From: Pradoshia eiseniae
Lineage (GTDB): Bacteria > Bacillota > Bacilli > Bacillales > Pradoshiaceae
Reading direction: 5' to 3'
Length of the DNA stretch: 64,000 bases
Assembly (NCBI RefSeq): GCF_002946355.1
Contig: NZ_PKOZ01000005.1
Coordinates: 62,001 to 126,000 of the forward strand
Every line of letters starts with the position of its first letter. The stretch's first letter is position 1. Positions 1 through 8,082 of the stretch are shown in pieces. Made by a program: the position numbers and the translations under genes. Under the pieces are notes generated by a model. The model was given only the letters and a program-made list of their open reading frames with translations, ran no database searches and was not told the origin of the DNA.

Positions 1-932
1 CGGTCAAGGGTGAAGGCCGCATTTAATGTCAGCCATCTTGCCGCCTCTATTTCAACAGCTGAATCAGCGATCTGCCATTGGATAGCTTGGCGATCGGCGA
101 TAGGGCGACCGAATGTAAAGCGCTCCTTGGAATAATCAATGGCCATTTGCAGAAGACGTTCTGCTGTCCCTACCGCCCTTGCTCCGACGACCCATCTTGC
201 AAATCCAATCCATTCAAGCCCTAGCTTGTATCCGCCATGAAGCTCTCCTAGAATATTTTCCTCAGGCACACGGACATTATCGAACACGAGCCCAGCTGGA
301 CCCCATTCACCCATCGTGTGAATATACTCAGATTTCCAGCCCATGTCACGATCAACGATGAAGCAGGTGACACCCTCCCTGCCAGTTTTCGCATGAGCCT
401 CCTTATCTGTTATGGCGATGACCATGACAAAGTCTGCTTCATTGCCGCCGGTAATAAAGGTCTTCTCCCCATTGATGACCCACTTATTCCCATCCTTAAC
501 AGCCGTTGTTCTAATATTCCTTGTATCAGACCCAGCATCAGGCTCCGTCATGGCAAAACAAGATTTTTTCTCTCCGTTGATTGTCGGAATCAAATATTTT
601 TGTTTTTGCTCCTCATTGCCATAGTAGAGGATATTATCAGCCGACCCGCCAAAGCGGAATGGGACAAAGGTTTTCGATACTTCCATATAAACAATGGCCA
701 TCATCATTTGGCCTAAATCAGCCCCGCCGTACTCCTCTGGAGTGTTGATGCCCCAGAATCCAAATTCCTTTGCTTTCAGCTGTAGTTCCAGAAGCTTCTC
801 TTCGGATAAGCTCGGTCTGCCCTCACGTTCATTTTTTAGTACTTCATTTTCCAACGGAATCAGTTCATTCTCCACAAACCTTCTGATTGTGTTTCTCACC
901 ATTTTTTGCTCATCTGATAATCGTAAATCCAT
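1..932 (-). CDS. Acyl-CoA dehydrogenase (3' end cut by window edge)
   Basis: FAD-dependent acyl-CoA dehydrogenase, which introduces the alpha-beta double bond in acyl-CoA during beta-oxidation. The 310 visible residues cover the N-terminal helical domain, the middle beta domain with the family signature CFAMTEPDAGSD followed by a WVINGEKTFITGG stretch, and the start of the C-terminal domain (ERFTFGRPI). The last 70-90 residues lie beyond the left edge. The ATG at 932 is chosen because AGGTGGG lies a few bases upstream. It is the third gene of the minus-strand ligase-dehydrogenase-dehydrogenase set, 166 bases after the short-chain dehydrogenase, with a stem-loop between them. The family assignment is firm; the chain length and type of substrate cannot be read from sequence. 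Confidence 0.93.
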   Translation of the reverse strand, partial: MDLRLSDEQKMVRNTIRRFVENELIPLENEVLKNEREGRPSLSEEKLLELQLKAKEFGFWGINTPEEYGGADLGQMMMAIVYMEVSKTFVPFRFGGSADNILYYGNEEQKQKYLIPTINGEKKSCFAMTEPDAGSDTRNIRTTAVKDGNKWVINGEKTFITGGNEADFVMVIAITDKEAHAKTGREGVTCFIVDRDMGWKSEYIHTMGEWGPAGLVFDNVRVPEENILGELHGGYKLGLEWIGFARWVVGARAVGTAERLLQMAIDYSKERFTFGRPIADRQAIQWQIADSAVEIEAARWLTLNAAFTLD

Positions 933-1055
933 CCTTCTCCCACCTGTCCTATATATTTTGAAATCGCTTACAAAAAAGTTTTAGGTTCATTTTTTAGTAA
1001 TGCAATTATCGTGCCAAACAGAAAACGCCTTCGTCTGCAGACTCAACATGTACAT

Positions 1056-1095
1056 ACTGATTCAATTTTAAGGAATCATTCAAAATTGAATCAGT
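1056..1095 (-). other. Perfect 14-bp stem-loop between operon genes
   Basis: Arms at 1056-1069 and 1082-1095 are exact complements with a 12-base loop. No T-run follows on either strand, so it is not a standard Rho-independent terminator. It sits directly after the short-chain dehydrogenase stop codon, ahead of the acyl-CoA dehydrogenase. It may stabilise or separate the upstream mRNA segment. Confidence 0.55.
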
Positions 1096-1098
1096 GAC

Positions 1099-1869
1099 TT
1101 ATAAGGAGCTCCCTCCATCAACAGCTATAATTTGTCCGGTAATGTGATCGCTTGCTCTGCTTGCCAAAAACAAGGCCGCTCCCTTCAAAGAACCCGGGTC
1201 TCCAAGCCTTTTCAGAGGATTTTTTCGGATGATTTTCTCTTGGTTTTCACTTAGCACATGCCTAGTCATTTTTGACTCAAAGAAGCCAGGTGCAATGGCA
1301 TTGACGCTGATGCCGTATTCGCCCCATTTCATTGCCAGGTCCTTCGTAAAGTGATGGATGCCTGCCTTGCTTGTGCTGTATCCAATCGCATTCAGTACAT
1401 CCGCTGGTTCTGCTTTAATGCCAGCAACAGAGCCAATATTAATGATCTTGCCTTCACGATTTTGAATCATCTGCCTCCCCACATACTTAGACATCAGGAA
1501 TGTACCGCCAAGATTGACATCCATGACCTTCCTCCAAGCCTCATAAGGCATATCTTCCGCTTTTTCTCCCCATGTCGTACCGCTATTATTGATAAGAATA
1601 TGAATGGGTCCAAAATCCTCGATAACTCGTTCAACTGTTTCGATGACCTCTTCCTCGACAGCCACATTGCATGAGTATGCCTCAGCCTTCCTTCCATATT
1701 GGGCGGTGACAAAATCAGCCGTCTCAAGACCATGTGTGACATTGCGCGAGCAAACGGCAATATTTGCCCCATGCTCAGCCAAGGCCTCTGCCATGATGCG
1801 TCCAAGCCCTGTTCCCCCGCCTGTCACTAATGCCGTCTTGCCAGTTAAATCAAATAACCCCTTCTCCAC
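1099..1869 (-). CDS. Short-chain dehydrogenase/reductase (FabG-like)
   Basis: Classical SDR-family NAD(P)-dependent oxidoreductase of 256 residues. The TGGGTGLG cofactor-binding motif lies near residues 16-23, NNSG near 94, and the YSTSKAG active-site Tyr-Lys pair in the second half. The C-terminal ITGQIIAVDGGSS is typical of 3-oxoacyl reductase-like members. The start is a GTG at 1869, with AGGAGG eight bases upstream. It begins 12 bases after the acyl-CoA ligase stop, so the two are co-transcribed. In this setting it may oxidise a 3-hydroxyacyl intermediate or a hydroxylated or alcohol substrate, but the sequence does not decide between these. Confidence 0.9.
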   Translation of the reverse strand: MEKGLFDLTGKTALVTGGGTGLGRIMAEALAEHGANIAVCSRNVTHGLETADFVTAQYGRKAEAYSCNVAVEEEVIETVERVIEDFGPIHILINNSGTTWGEKAEDMPYEAWRKVMDVNLGGTFLMSKYVGRQMIQNREGKIINIGSVAGIKAEPADVLNAIGYSTSKAGIHHFTKDLAMKWGEYGISVNAIAPGFFESKMTRHVLSENQEKIIRKNPLKRLGDPGSLKGAALFLASRASDHITGQIIAVDGGSSL

Positions 1870-1881
1870 CAGACATTCCTC

Positions 1882-3495
1882 CTATTCTTTTCCCTGTCGT
1901 TTATCTAGTTCTTCTTTGATTAGTGTCCTTTTCAAAAGCTTACCGACCGTATTGCGCGGAAGCTCATTTCTGATTTCAAACGCTGATGGCACCTTATACG
2001 GCGTCAGCCTTGAATAGCAGTAGCCTTTCACCTCTTCCAAATCAATCGTAATTCCCTCTTTTGGAACGATGAAGGCCTTCACAATTTCCTCTGAATCGGC
2101 TGCTGGAATCCCGGCTACAGCGGCTTCCTTAATATCTGGATGTCCATACAGCACATCCTCCACTTCCTGCGGATAAATATTGAACCCACCTACAATAACC
2201 ATTTCCTTCTTGCGGCCGACGATATAGAAATATCCATCACGATCTTGCATCGCCAAATCACCTGTATAGAGCCATCCCCCCCTTAACGCTCGTGCCGTCT
2301 CTAGCTCATTATTCCAATACCCTTTCATGACCTGCGGGCCGCGAATCAGCAATTCCCCGACTTGATTTTCTGCTAGTGGCTGATTATTGTCATCGACAAT
2401 CATGCAGTCGGTGCCTGGCACCGGAATACCGACACTTCCTACCTTCCGGATACCATTAGGAGGATTGCGGTGTGTAGTAGGCGATGCTTCCGATAAGCCG
2501 AACCCTTCACCAATAGAGGCTCCTGTCAAACGTTCAAATCGATTGAGAATCTCGATTGGAATTGGCGCTGATCCGGATGTGCACATTTTGAGAGAGGTAA
2601 GGTCATAGCGGTCAATCTCCGAGTATTGCGTGAGGGCCATATACATCTTCGGCACTCCCGGAAAGAAGGTCGGCTTATGCCGCTCAATTCCTTCAAGAAT
2701 TGCTTTTGGCTCAAAACGCTTATACAGCAAGATGGCAGACCCGAGATACACACTTAAGTTCATACCGCTTGTCATCGCATACACATGATATAAAGGCGTG
2801 GCCGTCAGCACAATTTCTTGACCTTCCACCATGATATCGCCATACATTTCCCGGCTCTGAACAACATTGGCGACGACATTGCGGTGTGTGAGCATAGCTC
2901 CTTTCATCTTTCCCGTCGTCCCTCCCGTGTATTGAATAACCGCCACATCCTCCCTTGGATTAATGGTCTCTATATTCTGTGGAGGGATACCATGTTGCAT
3001 TAAATCATCAATTGTCTTCGCCATTTTTGAATCTTCTGTCGTATATGTGCTTAATAAATGTTCAAAAGGGTAAATCAACTGAGCTTCATTCACGACATGA
3101 CTAGCTGTTTTATCATAGATAATCGCTCGGCAGCTGCTGTCCGCTGCTATCTGAAGCAATTCCCTCACCGTATAGCGAGGGTTGATTTGGACAACTATCA
3201 GTCCTAAGCGTTGAGCGGCATAATAGCTAATGATGTAAAGGGGATCGTTTTCAAGCATCAGACCGATTCGATCGCCTTTGGCCAAGCCTAACGATTGTAA
3301 ACCGCCTGCCAGTTTATCCGCTTGCTGCTTGACTGTCTCATAGCTCCATTCTTTATCTTCAAAAATGATACATGGCTGCTCTGGGTACTGTCTCGCTGAT
3401 TTTTCCAGCAAATCATATAAAGCCAGATTTGGTACTTCATGAATTTCGTTCTGCACATACCATTGATGCCAAGCTCGTCCCTTTGTGTTCTCCAT
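1882..3495 (-). CDS. AMP-forming acyl-CoA synthetase (long/medium-chain type)
   Basis: ANL-superfamily acid-CoA ligase of 537 residues, which activates a carboxylic acid to acyl-CoA via an acyl-adenylate. The P-loop YTGGTTGKMKGA is present in the middle. A5-type GEGFGLSEAS, the YTGDLA motif and the C-terminal PRNTVGKLLKRTL lysine segment are all intact, so it should be active. The ATG at 3495 follows GGAGG by six bases. It is the first gene of the set, directly downstream of a sigma-54 type promoter and of its presumed activator gene. It resembles FadD/LcfA-type ligases; the substrate is unknown. Confidence 0.92.
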   Translation of the reverse strand: MENTKGRAWHQWYVQNEIHEVPNLALYDLLEKSARQYPEQPCIIFEDKEWSYETVKQQADKLAGGLQSLGLAKGDRIGLMLENDPLYIISYYAAQRLGLIVVQINPRYTVRELLQIAADSSCRAIIYDKTASHVVNEAQLIYPFEHLLSTYTTEDSKMAKTIDDLMQHGIPPQNIETINPREDVAVIQYTGGTTGKMKGAMLTHRNVVANVVQSREMYGDIMVEGQEIVLTATPLYHVYAMTSGMNLSVYLGSAILLYKRFEPKAILEGIERHKPTFFPGVPKMYMALTQYSEIDRYDLTSLKMCTSGSAPIPIEILNRFERLTGASIGEGFGLSEASPTTHRNPPNGIRKVGSVGIPVPGTDCMIVDDNNQPLAENQVGELLIRGPQVMKGYWNNELETARALRGGWLYTGDLAMQDRDGYFYIVGRKKEMVIVGGFNIYPQEVEDVLYGHPDIKEAAVAGIPAADSEEIVKAFIVPKEGITIDLEEVKGYCYSRLTPYKVPSAFEIRNELPRNTVGKLLKRTLIKEELDKRQGKE

Positions 3496-3545
3496 CTTGC
3501 ACCTCCGAACCGTTATCTCCTTTTAGAAAAGACTCATACATTCTC

Positions 3546-3562
3546 TTGCAAGATTCATGCCA
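3546..3562 (-). promoter_or_regulatory. Sigma-54 (-24/-12) promoter
   Basis: On the minus strand the sequence TGGCAT-GAATC-TTGCAA matches the sigma-54 consensus TGGCAC-N5-TTGCA with one change. The GG and GC pairs have the required spacing. It lies about 50 bases before the ligase start. The next gene upstream encodes a sigma-54 activator, which strongly supports the call. Confidence 0.85.
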
Positions 3563-3572
3563 TTTACAGCAT

Positions 3573-3608
3573 AAAAAAGAATCCAGAGCCAAAATCCTTT
3601 AGGATTCT
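3573..3608 (-). terminator. Rho-independent terminator after the sigma-54 activator
   Basis: Seven-base arms at 3578-3584 and 3602-3608 are followed on the minus strand by a T-run (3573-3578). It closes the activator gene just before the sigma-54 promoter of the ligase operon. Confidence 0.6.
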
Positions 3609-3648
3609 GTTTCTGAATTCTTTTTGAGCATTCACCAGACGCTCGCTG

Positions 3649-5304
3649 TTATAATTCAATTTTATATTTTTTCAGCTTCCGGACGACTGTTGGCTGGCTC
3701 GTCTGCAGGGCCTCAGCAATCTCATAGGTGGAATCGAATTGCTCCGCAGCCAGCATTAAAGCCTTTCTTTCTGCACGCTCAGCCTCTTCCTTTAAGGAGA
3801 GAATAGCCCTATCTCCTGGTTGATCAATCGGGTCTTGAGGCTGATAATCTGATGGCAAATGCTCAATGCCAAGAGTATCCTCCAGATGAAGCAGGGTTAT
3901 ACGTTCAATCAGATTGGCGAGCTCGCGGATATTGCCAGACCAATCATGCTGATACAGAAATGTCTTTAATTCCTTATCGAGCTGTTTATACATGCCGTAC
4001 TTTTCATTGCATTGCCTCAGGTACAAATCTGCCAGCGGCAGAATTTCTTCCCGTCTTTCTCTGAGCGGGGGAATCGTGATGGGGATCACGTTCAGCCTGT
4101 AGAATAAATCTTCCCGAAATTCCCCCTCCTCGACCATCCTCTTTAAATTCCGATTGGTTGCCGCAATAATACGGACGTTAACCTTTTTGGAAGCCGTGCC
4201 TCCAACCCGCTGAATTTCTTTATCTTGAAGTACTCGCAGTAATTTCACCTGAAGAGCCATGGGCATTTCCCCAACTTCATCAAGGAATAGGACACCATTG
4301 TCCGCCAGTTCAAATAATCCAGGCTTCCCGTTTTTATTGGCACCAGTGAAAGCTCCGCCCGCATACCCAAATAGCTCAGACTCAAGTAATTCAGACGGAA
4401 GTGCCCCGCAGTTGATTTTTATGTATTTCCCTGACTTGCTTCTTTCACTGCGATGATACATATATTTAGCGAGCACATCCTTGCCCACTCCTGTTTCACC
4501 ATATAGGATGACGGTTGCATCTGCATTGGCAATTCTAGCTGCCATCTCGTAGATTTTGACCATTTGTTCAGACTTAATGATAGTCATATCCCCCATTTGG
4601 GCTAAATGATCGCGCAATCGCTCGATTTCCTTTTGATAATCCTTGTTTAATTCATTTGCTTCGCGGAGGGCCTGCTGCAATTGATTTAAATCAGACAAAT
4701 CCCGAATATTTGTAACAACGCTTTCAATTTCGCCGTCCTCATTAAAGACCGGATTGCCCGTCAGCAAGGTCTCCCTGCCGAGGTAATTCAGCTGCATGAC
4801 AGAAACCGTCCGCTTCTTCTCTAGCACCTTATTTGTGACGGAATCCTCGAGGATGCCTCTCTTCACCAAATCTGCTGTTCTTTTATTAATGTAATATTCC
4901 TTTGGGATATTGGTAATCCGCTCGATTGCTGAGTTCGTACGGAGCGTAACTCCATTCCTATCTGTTATATAAATACCATCATATGAATTTTCGATAATGG
5001 CATCCAAATGCCGGTTGAGCCGCTCCATTTCACGGACTTTCACCGTGAGGTCGGTAAGCTCTTCAGAAATGATTCCTGCATAAGCATGCATCCCATCAGG
5101 CTTCAATTGCTTGATGAAAATCATCTCGATTCCATTAAGGGAGGCTTGAATCAATGATTCTTGGCAGACCTTCCATTGATCGAAACAATCTTGTATCTTC
5201 CAAGATTCCTTCTCCGCCCCTAACAATCTTCTTGACTCCTCATTCATTGTGAGAATCTGCTGATCATCTGTTGTCTCTATATAGATAAACGAACATTCCG
5301 CCAT
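3649..5304 (-). CDS. PAS-containing sigma-54-dependent transcriptional activator
   Basis: Bacterial enhancer-binding protein of 551 residues. A PAS sensor occupies about residues 95-205, with a less clear N-terminal segment before it and a short coiled linker after it (206-237). The AAA+ domain has Walker A GETGVGKD (269-276), the sigma-54 contact loop GAFTGA (317-322), Walker [11 protein letters not shown] (337-346) and the arginine segment [11 protein letters not shown] helix-turn-helix ends the protein ([20 protein letters not shown], 528-547). There is no receiver domain, so it probably senses a small ligand or redox cue through PAS. It lies immediately upstream of a sigma-54 promoter and acyl-CoA catabolic genes, which it most likely activates. 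Confidence 0.93.
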   Translation of the reverse strand: MAECSFIYIETTDDQQILTMNEESRRLLGAEKESWKIQDCFDQWKVCQESLIQASLNGIEMIFIKQLKPDGMHAYAGIISEELTDLTVKVREMERLNRHLDAIIENSYDGIYITDRNGVTLRTNSAIERITNIPKEYYINKRTADLVKRGILEDSVTNKVLEKKRTVSVMQLNYLGRETLLTGNPVFNEDGEIESVVTNIRDLSDLNQLQQALREANELNKDYQKEIERLRDHLAQMGDMTIIKSEQMVKIYEMAARIANADATVILYGETGVGKDVLAKYMYHRSERSKSGKYIKINCGALPSELLESELFGYAGGAFTGANKNGKPGLFELADNGVLFLDEVGEMPMALQVKLLRVLQDKEIQRVGGTASKKVNVRIIAATNRNLKRMVEEGEFREDLFYRLNVIPITIPPLRERREEILPLADLYLRQCNEKYGMYKQLDKELKTFLYQHDWSGNIRELANLIERITLLHLEDTLGIEHLPSDYQPQDPIDQPGDRAILSLKEEAERAERKALMLAAEQFDSTYEIAEALQTSQPTVVRKLKKYKIEL

Positions 5305-5442
5305 TTCTCCTCACCGCCCCTTATATGTTAAACATTACCATAAAATACATCGAATTGGGGTATCGGATTTATATGAATGATCATCTGCCGCAAAAAAATA
5401 GAGCTGAATGGAGTATCTCCATCCAGCTCTATTTTCCGCAAA

Positions 5443-6183
5443 TTAATTCAAGATATTGATTTTCTCGATTACGACATCATAGACAGGCTTGTCGTTCGGA
5501 CCTACTTTTGTGCTGGCAATATCATCGACTACATCCATGCCTTCAACAACTTGTCCAAATACGGTATGTCTGTGGTCAAGCCAAGGCGTTCCGCCGACTT
5601 CCATGTATTTATCGACTGCTTCAGCCGGGTAACCCGCTTGTTCCATTTGACCGCGCAGATTGGATTCCACTTCCTTTTTTTGAACAATAAAGAATTGGCT
5701 TCCGTTCGTGCCAGGGCCAGCATTAGCCATGGACAATGCGCCACGGAAGTTGAAGAGGTCCATAGTGAATTCATCTTCGAATGGTCGTCCCCAAATGCTT
5801 TCACCGCCGGTACCTGTTCCGTTCGGATCTCCGCCTTGGATCATAAAGTCATTGATGACACGGTGGAAAATAAGGCCGTCATAGTAACCATTCTCCGCAT
5901 GTGTCAAGAAGTTTTCGACTGCTTTAGGCGCTTGCTCAGGGAATAATTTGATTTTGATGGACCCTTTATTCGTTACCATTTCCACGAGTCTCTCATTGCC
6001 TTGCACTTCTGTGAATTGAGGTAATACTGTCATTGTATCATCGCCTTCTTTCTCTAGATTAGATTGGTCAAGCTTCAGCATATTTGTATCATGCTGTTGG
6101 TTTTCCTCATTATTGCTGAAATAATACCAAGCAGCTGCACCAAGGAGGATTATTACAAGAATTATTAGTCGTATCTTCATCAT
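5443..6183 (-). CDS. Membrane-anchored cyclophilin-type peptidyl-prolyl isomerase
   Basis: Cyclophilin (PPIase) catalysing cis-trans isomerisation of X-Pro bonds. The fold signature [19 protein letters not shown] and SQFFIVQ are present in the last 180 residues. The N-terminus is a hydrophobic segment ([19 protein letters not shown]) with no lipobox Cys, so the enzyme is probably tethered outside the membrane by an uncleaved anchor. Three ATGs lie in tandem (6186, 6183, 6180) after GGAGG at 6190-6194; spacing favours 6183 or 6180, and a longer upstream start would contain the ribosome binding site itself. It is monocistronic between the activator gene and kapB. Confidence 0.9.
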   Translation of the reverse strand: MMKIRLIILVIILLGAAAWYYFSNNEENQQHDTNMLKLDQSNLEKEGDDTMTVLPQFTEVQGNERLVEMVTNKGSIKIKLFPEQAPKAVENFLTHAENGYYDGLIFHRVINDFMIQGGDPNGTGTGGESIWGRPFEDEFTMDLFNFRGALSMANAGPGTNGSQFFIVQKKEVESNLRGQMEQAGYPAEAVDKYMEVGGTPWLDHRHTVFGQVVEGMDVVDDIASTKVGPNDKPVYDVVIEKINILN

Positions 6184-6313
6184 CATCTGCCTCCAATTTC
6201 TCACTTTACACGATTTTCAGCGAAAAAGCACCTCTTAAGATGAGACTTTTCTATGTATGCAACTGTCTGAAAAAGGTATGATGAAGGGGTAATAGTATTT
6301 TGGAGGGATGGAA

Positions 6314-6697
6314 ATGAGGGAATGGCAAATTGGCGATAATGTAACCGCCTTTTATAAAACAGGGAAATACGCTGGAGAAATCACGCAAATACGGCCTAAT
6401 GGCTATATTGTCGTAAAAACGCTCGCTGTATTGAAGCACCCAATGCAGGGGGACTTGCATAATCCAAAACAAGCAGATGTGGATTTCTTCCATGAAAGAA
6501 AGGCTCTCGCCTATTTAGAACAGACGAATGTTCCGTCTAATATGGTCAAACCCTTTGAGGGAGAGATTCCTTCCTATAAAGCTTCCTTGGCTAGTGCTCT
6601 CGTCACCTTAAAGGAAGACTTGCAGGAAGACCCGTCCGAATGGGCTGCACGCAGCTTGGAATGCCTTGGGCGGCTTGAATTGGAATACCAGCTATAA
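6314..6697 (+). CDS. kapB: Kinase-associated protein B (KapB)
   Basis: A 127-residue protein resembling KapB, a lipoprotein-like factor affecting the KinB branch of the sporulation phosphorelay in B. subtilis. The N-terminal half looks like a small beta-barrel (GDNVTAFYKTGKYAGEI, YIVVKTLAVLKHP), and the C-terminal half is helical. An ATG occurs at 6308, but GGAGG at 6302-6306 is only one base from it, so the ATG at 6314 is preferred. It lies tail-to-tail with kapD, as in B. subtilis. No signal peptide or lipobox is visible despite the historical lipoprotein name. Confidence 0.82.
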   Translation: MREWQIGDNVTAFYKTGKYAGEITQIRPNGYIVVKTLAVLKHPMQGDLHNPKQADVDFFHERKALAYLEQTNVPSNMVKPFEGEIPSYKASLASALVTLKEDLQEDPSEWAARSLECLGRLELEYQL

Positions 6698-6702
6698 TAG
6701 CA

Positions 6703-6737
6703 AAAAACCAAATCTTCTTGAGAGGAGATTTGGTTTT
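6703..6737. terminator. Bidirectional terminator between kapB and kapD
   Basis: Complementary arms AACCAAATCT and AGATTTGGTT are flanked by an A-run on the left and a T-run on the right. The hairpin can therefore stop transcription from both convergent genes. Confidence 0.75.
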
Positions 6738-7354
6738 TATTTCAGTTCATTTAACAATGTGGAGAAATCAATGATATCACCAATGGTGGTTGATTCATGA
6801 TTATCCAGATAGCGTTTATCCTGTTCTACGAGCCGGAATATGTGATACGTATTAATCGCATCATCCAAAGCGCGATGCTGCTTGCCATTTCCAGCATTGC
6901 CGTATTGCTGAACAGCCTTCCACAAGCCTGTCTGATTTTTGTCGCCAAAGAATCGTTTATACTCAATGGACAAGTCAATTTGCTTGCCTGTTAACGGCAT
7001 CTTAAACCCATGGTTCTGACAATTTTGGGATAAAACCTTCATATCATTATTTCCCCATGTGACGATGGCTGGCTTTTCACTATTGACTTTCTTTAGTAAA
7101 ATCACAAGCTCCTCAAATGAGATTCCCTGATTCACATGGGCATTATTAATATTTAAGAACTTCCTGCATCTCGATGTTAAAACCGGAAATGCCTCTGGCT
7201 TCACGTAGGATGTATATTGGTCAATAACTTTATCATCCTTGACAAGAATCCACCCGACCTCAATGATCTCCGGAAAGAAGCCAATGGGGTTATTCTTTCC
7301 TTCAGGCATCGTAAACTCAAAGTCTATGAATAAATGGGCGCTTCTCTCAAACAT
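6737..7354 (-). CDS. kapD: KapD, DEDD-type 3'-5' exonuclease-like inhibitor of KinA pathway
   Basis: A 205-residue protein with the DnaQ-like exonuclease fold. Motif ExoI is FIDFEFTM near residue 11, ExoII is TWGNNDMKVL, and ExoIII is HRALDDAINTYHIF, which keeps the H-x4-D pair. The catalytic acidic residues appear intact, so nuclease activity is plausible. KapD is known in B. subtilis as an inhibitor of the KinA route to sporulation. The ATG at 7354 follows a GAGGGGGG-type ribosome binding site. It faces kapB across a shared terminator. Confidence 0.85.
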   Translation of the reverse strand: MFERSAHLFIDFEFTMPEGKNNPIGFFPEIIEVGWILVKDDKVIDQYTSYVKPEAFPVLTSRCRKFLNINNAHVNQGISFEELVILLKKVNSEKPAIVTWGNNDMKVLSQNCQNHGFKMPLTGKQIDLSIEYKRFFGDKNQTGLWKAVQQYGNAGNGKQHRALDDAINTYHIFRLVEQDKRYLDNHESTTIGDIIDFSTLLNELK

Positions 7355-8082
7355 GCTATCCCCCCTCTCCCTTCTAATATTTCTCCCTATTCATGACAAA
7401 AGATGATAGCGAGGCTTTCAAAACAAGATAACTGACTGGCTTTTTAACTATTTTACTATTCATCCCAATAATATACATCCCATTTTCCTTAACTTTCGAA
7501 GAATTCCTTCTGAAAAATTAAGGCAAATGATTAATTAAAGGCTTCTTAGCGATTCCTTCTAAACAAATTAGAAGAAGACGCTTTTTTGACCAGTGCTGTT
7601 ATTTATCATACTACTCATTAGCTTGTCTCTTTGATTGGGGTATAACCATAAAGCAATTACATCATTTATCTTACAAATTAAAGAACCTGACCGCACTATC
7701 AGCCATAAACATAAAAATCCAAAGAGAGAAGAATAATAAGAACACCCAAAAGCATTTTGTCTATGGAAAAGGGCTGATGACTCATGGAAATAGCTGTCCT
7801 GCAGAAGATAAATGGTTAAGCAATCAAGTATGTTTAAAGTGCGGAAAAAAATTTTTCATTTTTTCCTACATATATTAATCACTTTACAAGCAGGATATGG
7901 CAGTCTTTTCAAGTTCAGGATAATATAATTTTACGGTATAATTTGCTATGCTAAGATTAGCTAAAAGTACATTTTAATGTATTTTTTCAATTTATTTATG
8001 GAACTTTGCGCTTCTTTGCACGAAAGATTCAGCAAGGAAAATTAACAGAGTTATATAAAAATACTTGATTGGGAGGTTTCCT
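7355..8082. other. Long intergenic region with a startless open frame
   Basis: The 728 bases between kapD and mrpA hold no gene I can support. Plus-strand frame 7531-7878 is open for 115 codons but contains no ATG, GTG or TTG until a late ATG at about 7777. The short downstream part includes a Cys-x2-Cys-Gly (CLKCGKKF). A hairpin with a T-run lies at about 7548-7580. A weak sigma-A promoter for mrp lies at 7914-7942. Confidence 0.4.
7914..7942 (+). promoter_or_regulatory. Candidate sigma-A promoter of the mrp operon
   Basis: TATAAT at 7937-7942 stands 17 bases after a poor -35 (TTCAGG). It would give an mRNA leader of about 135 bases before mrpA. The -10 is perfect but the -35 is weak. Confidence 0.3.

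Noticed and set aside
5377-5946. A 189-codon plus-strand frame opposite the cyclophilin gene
   Set aside because: The cyclophilin on the other strand has full family motifs; this frame is its shadow.
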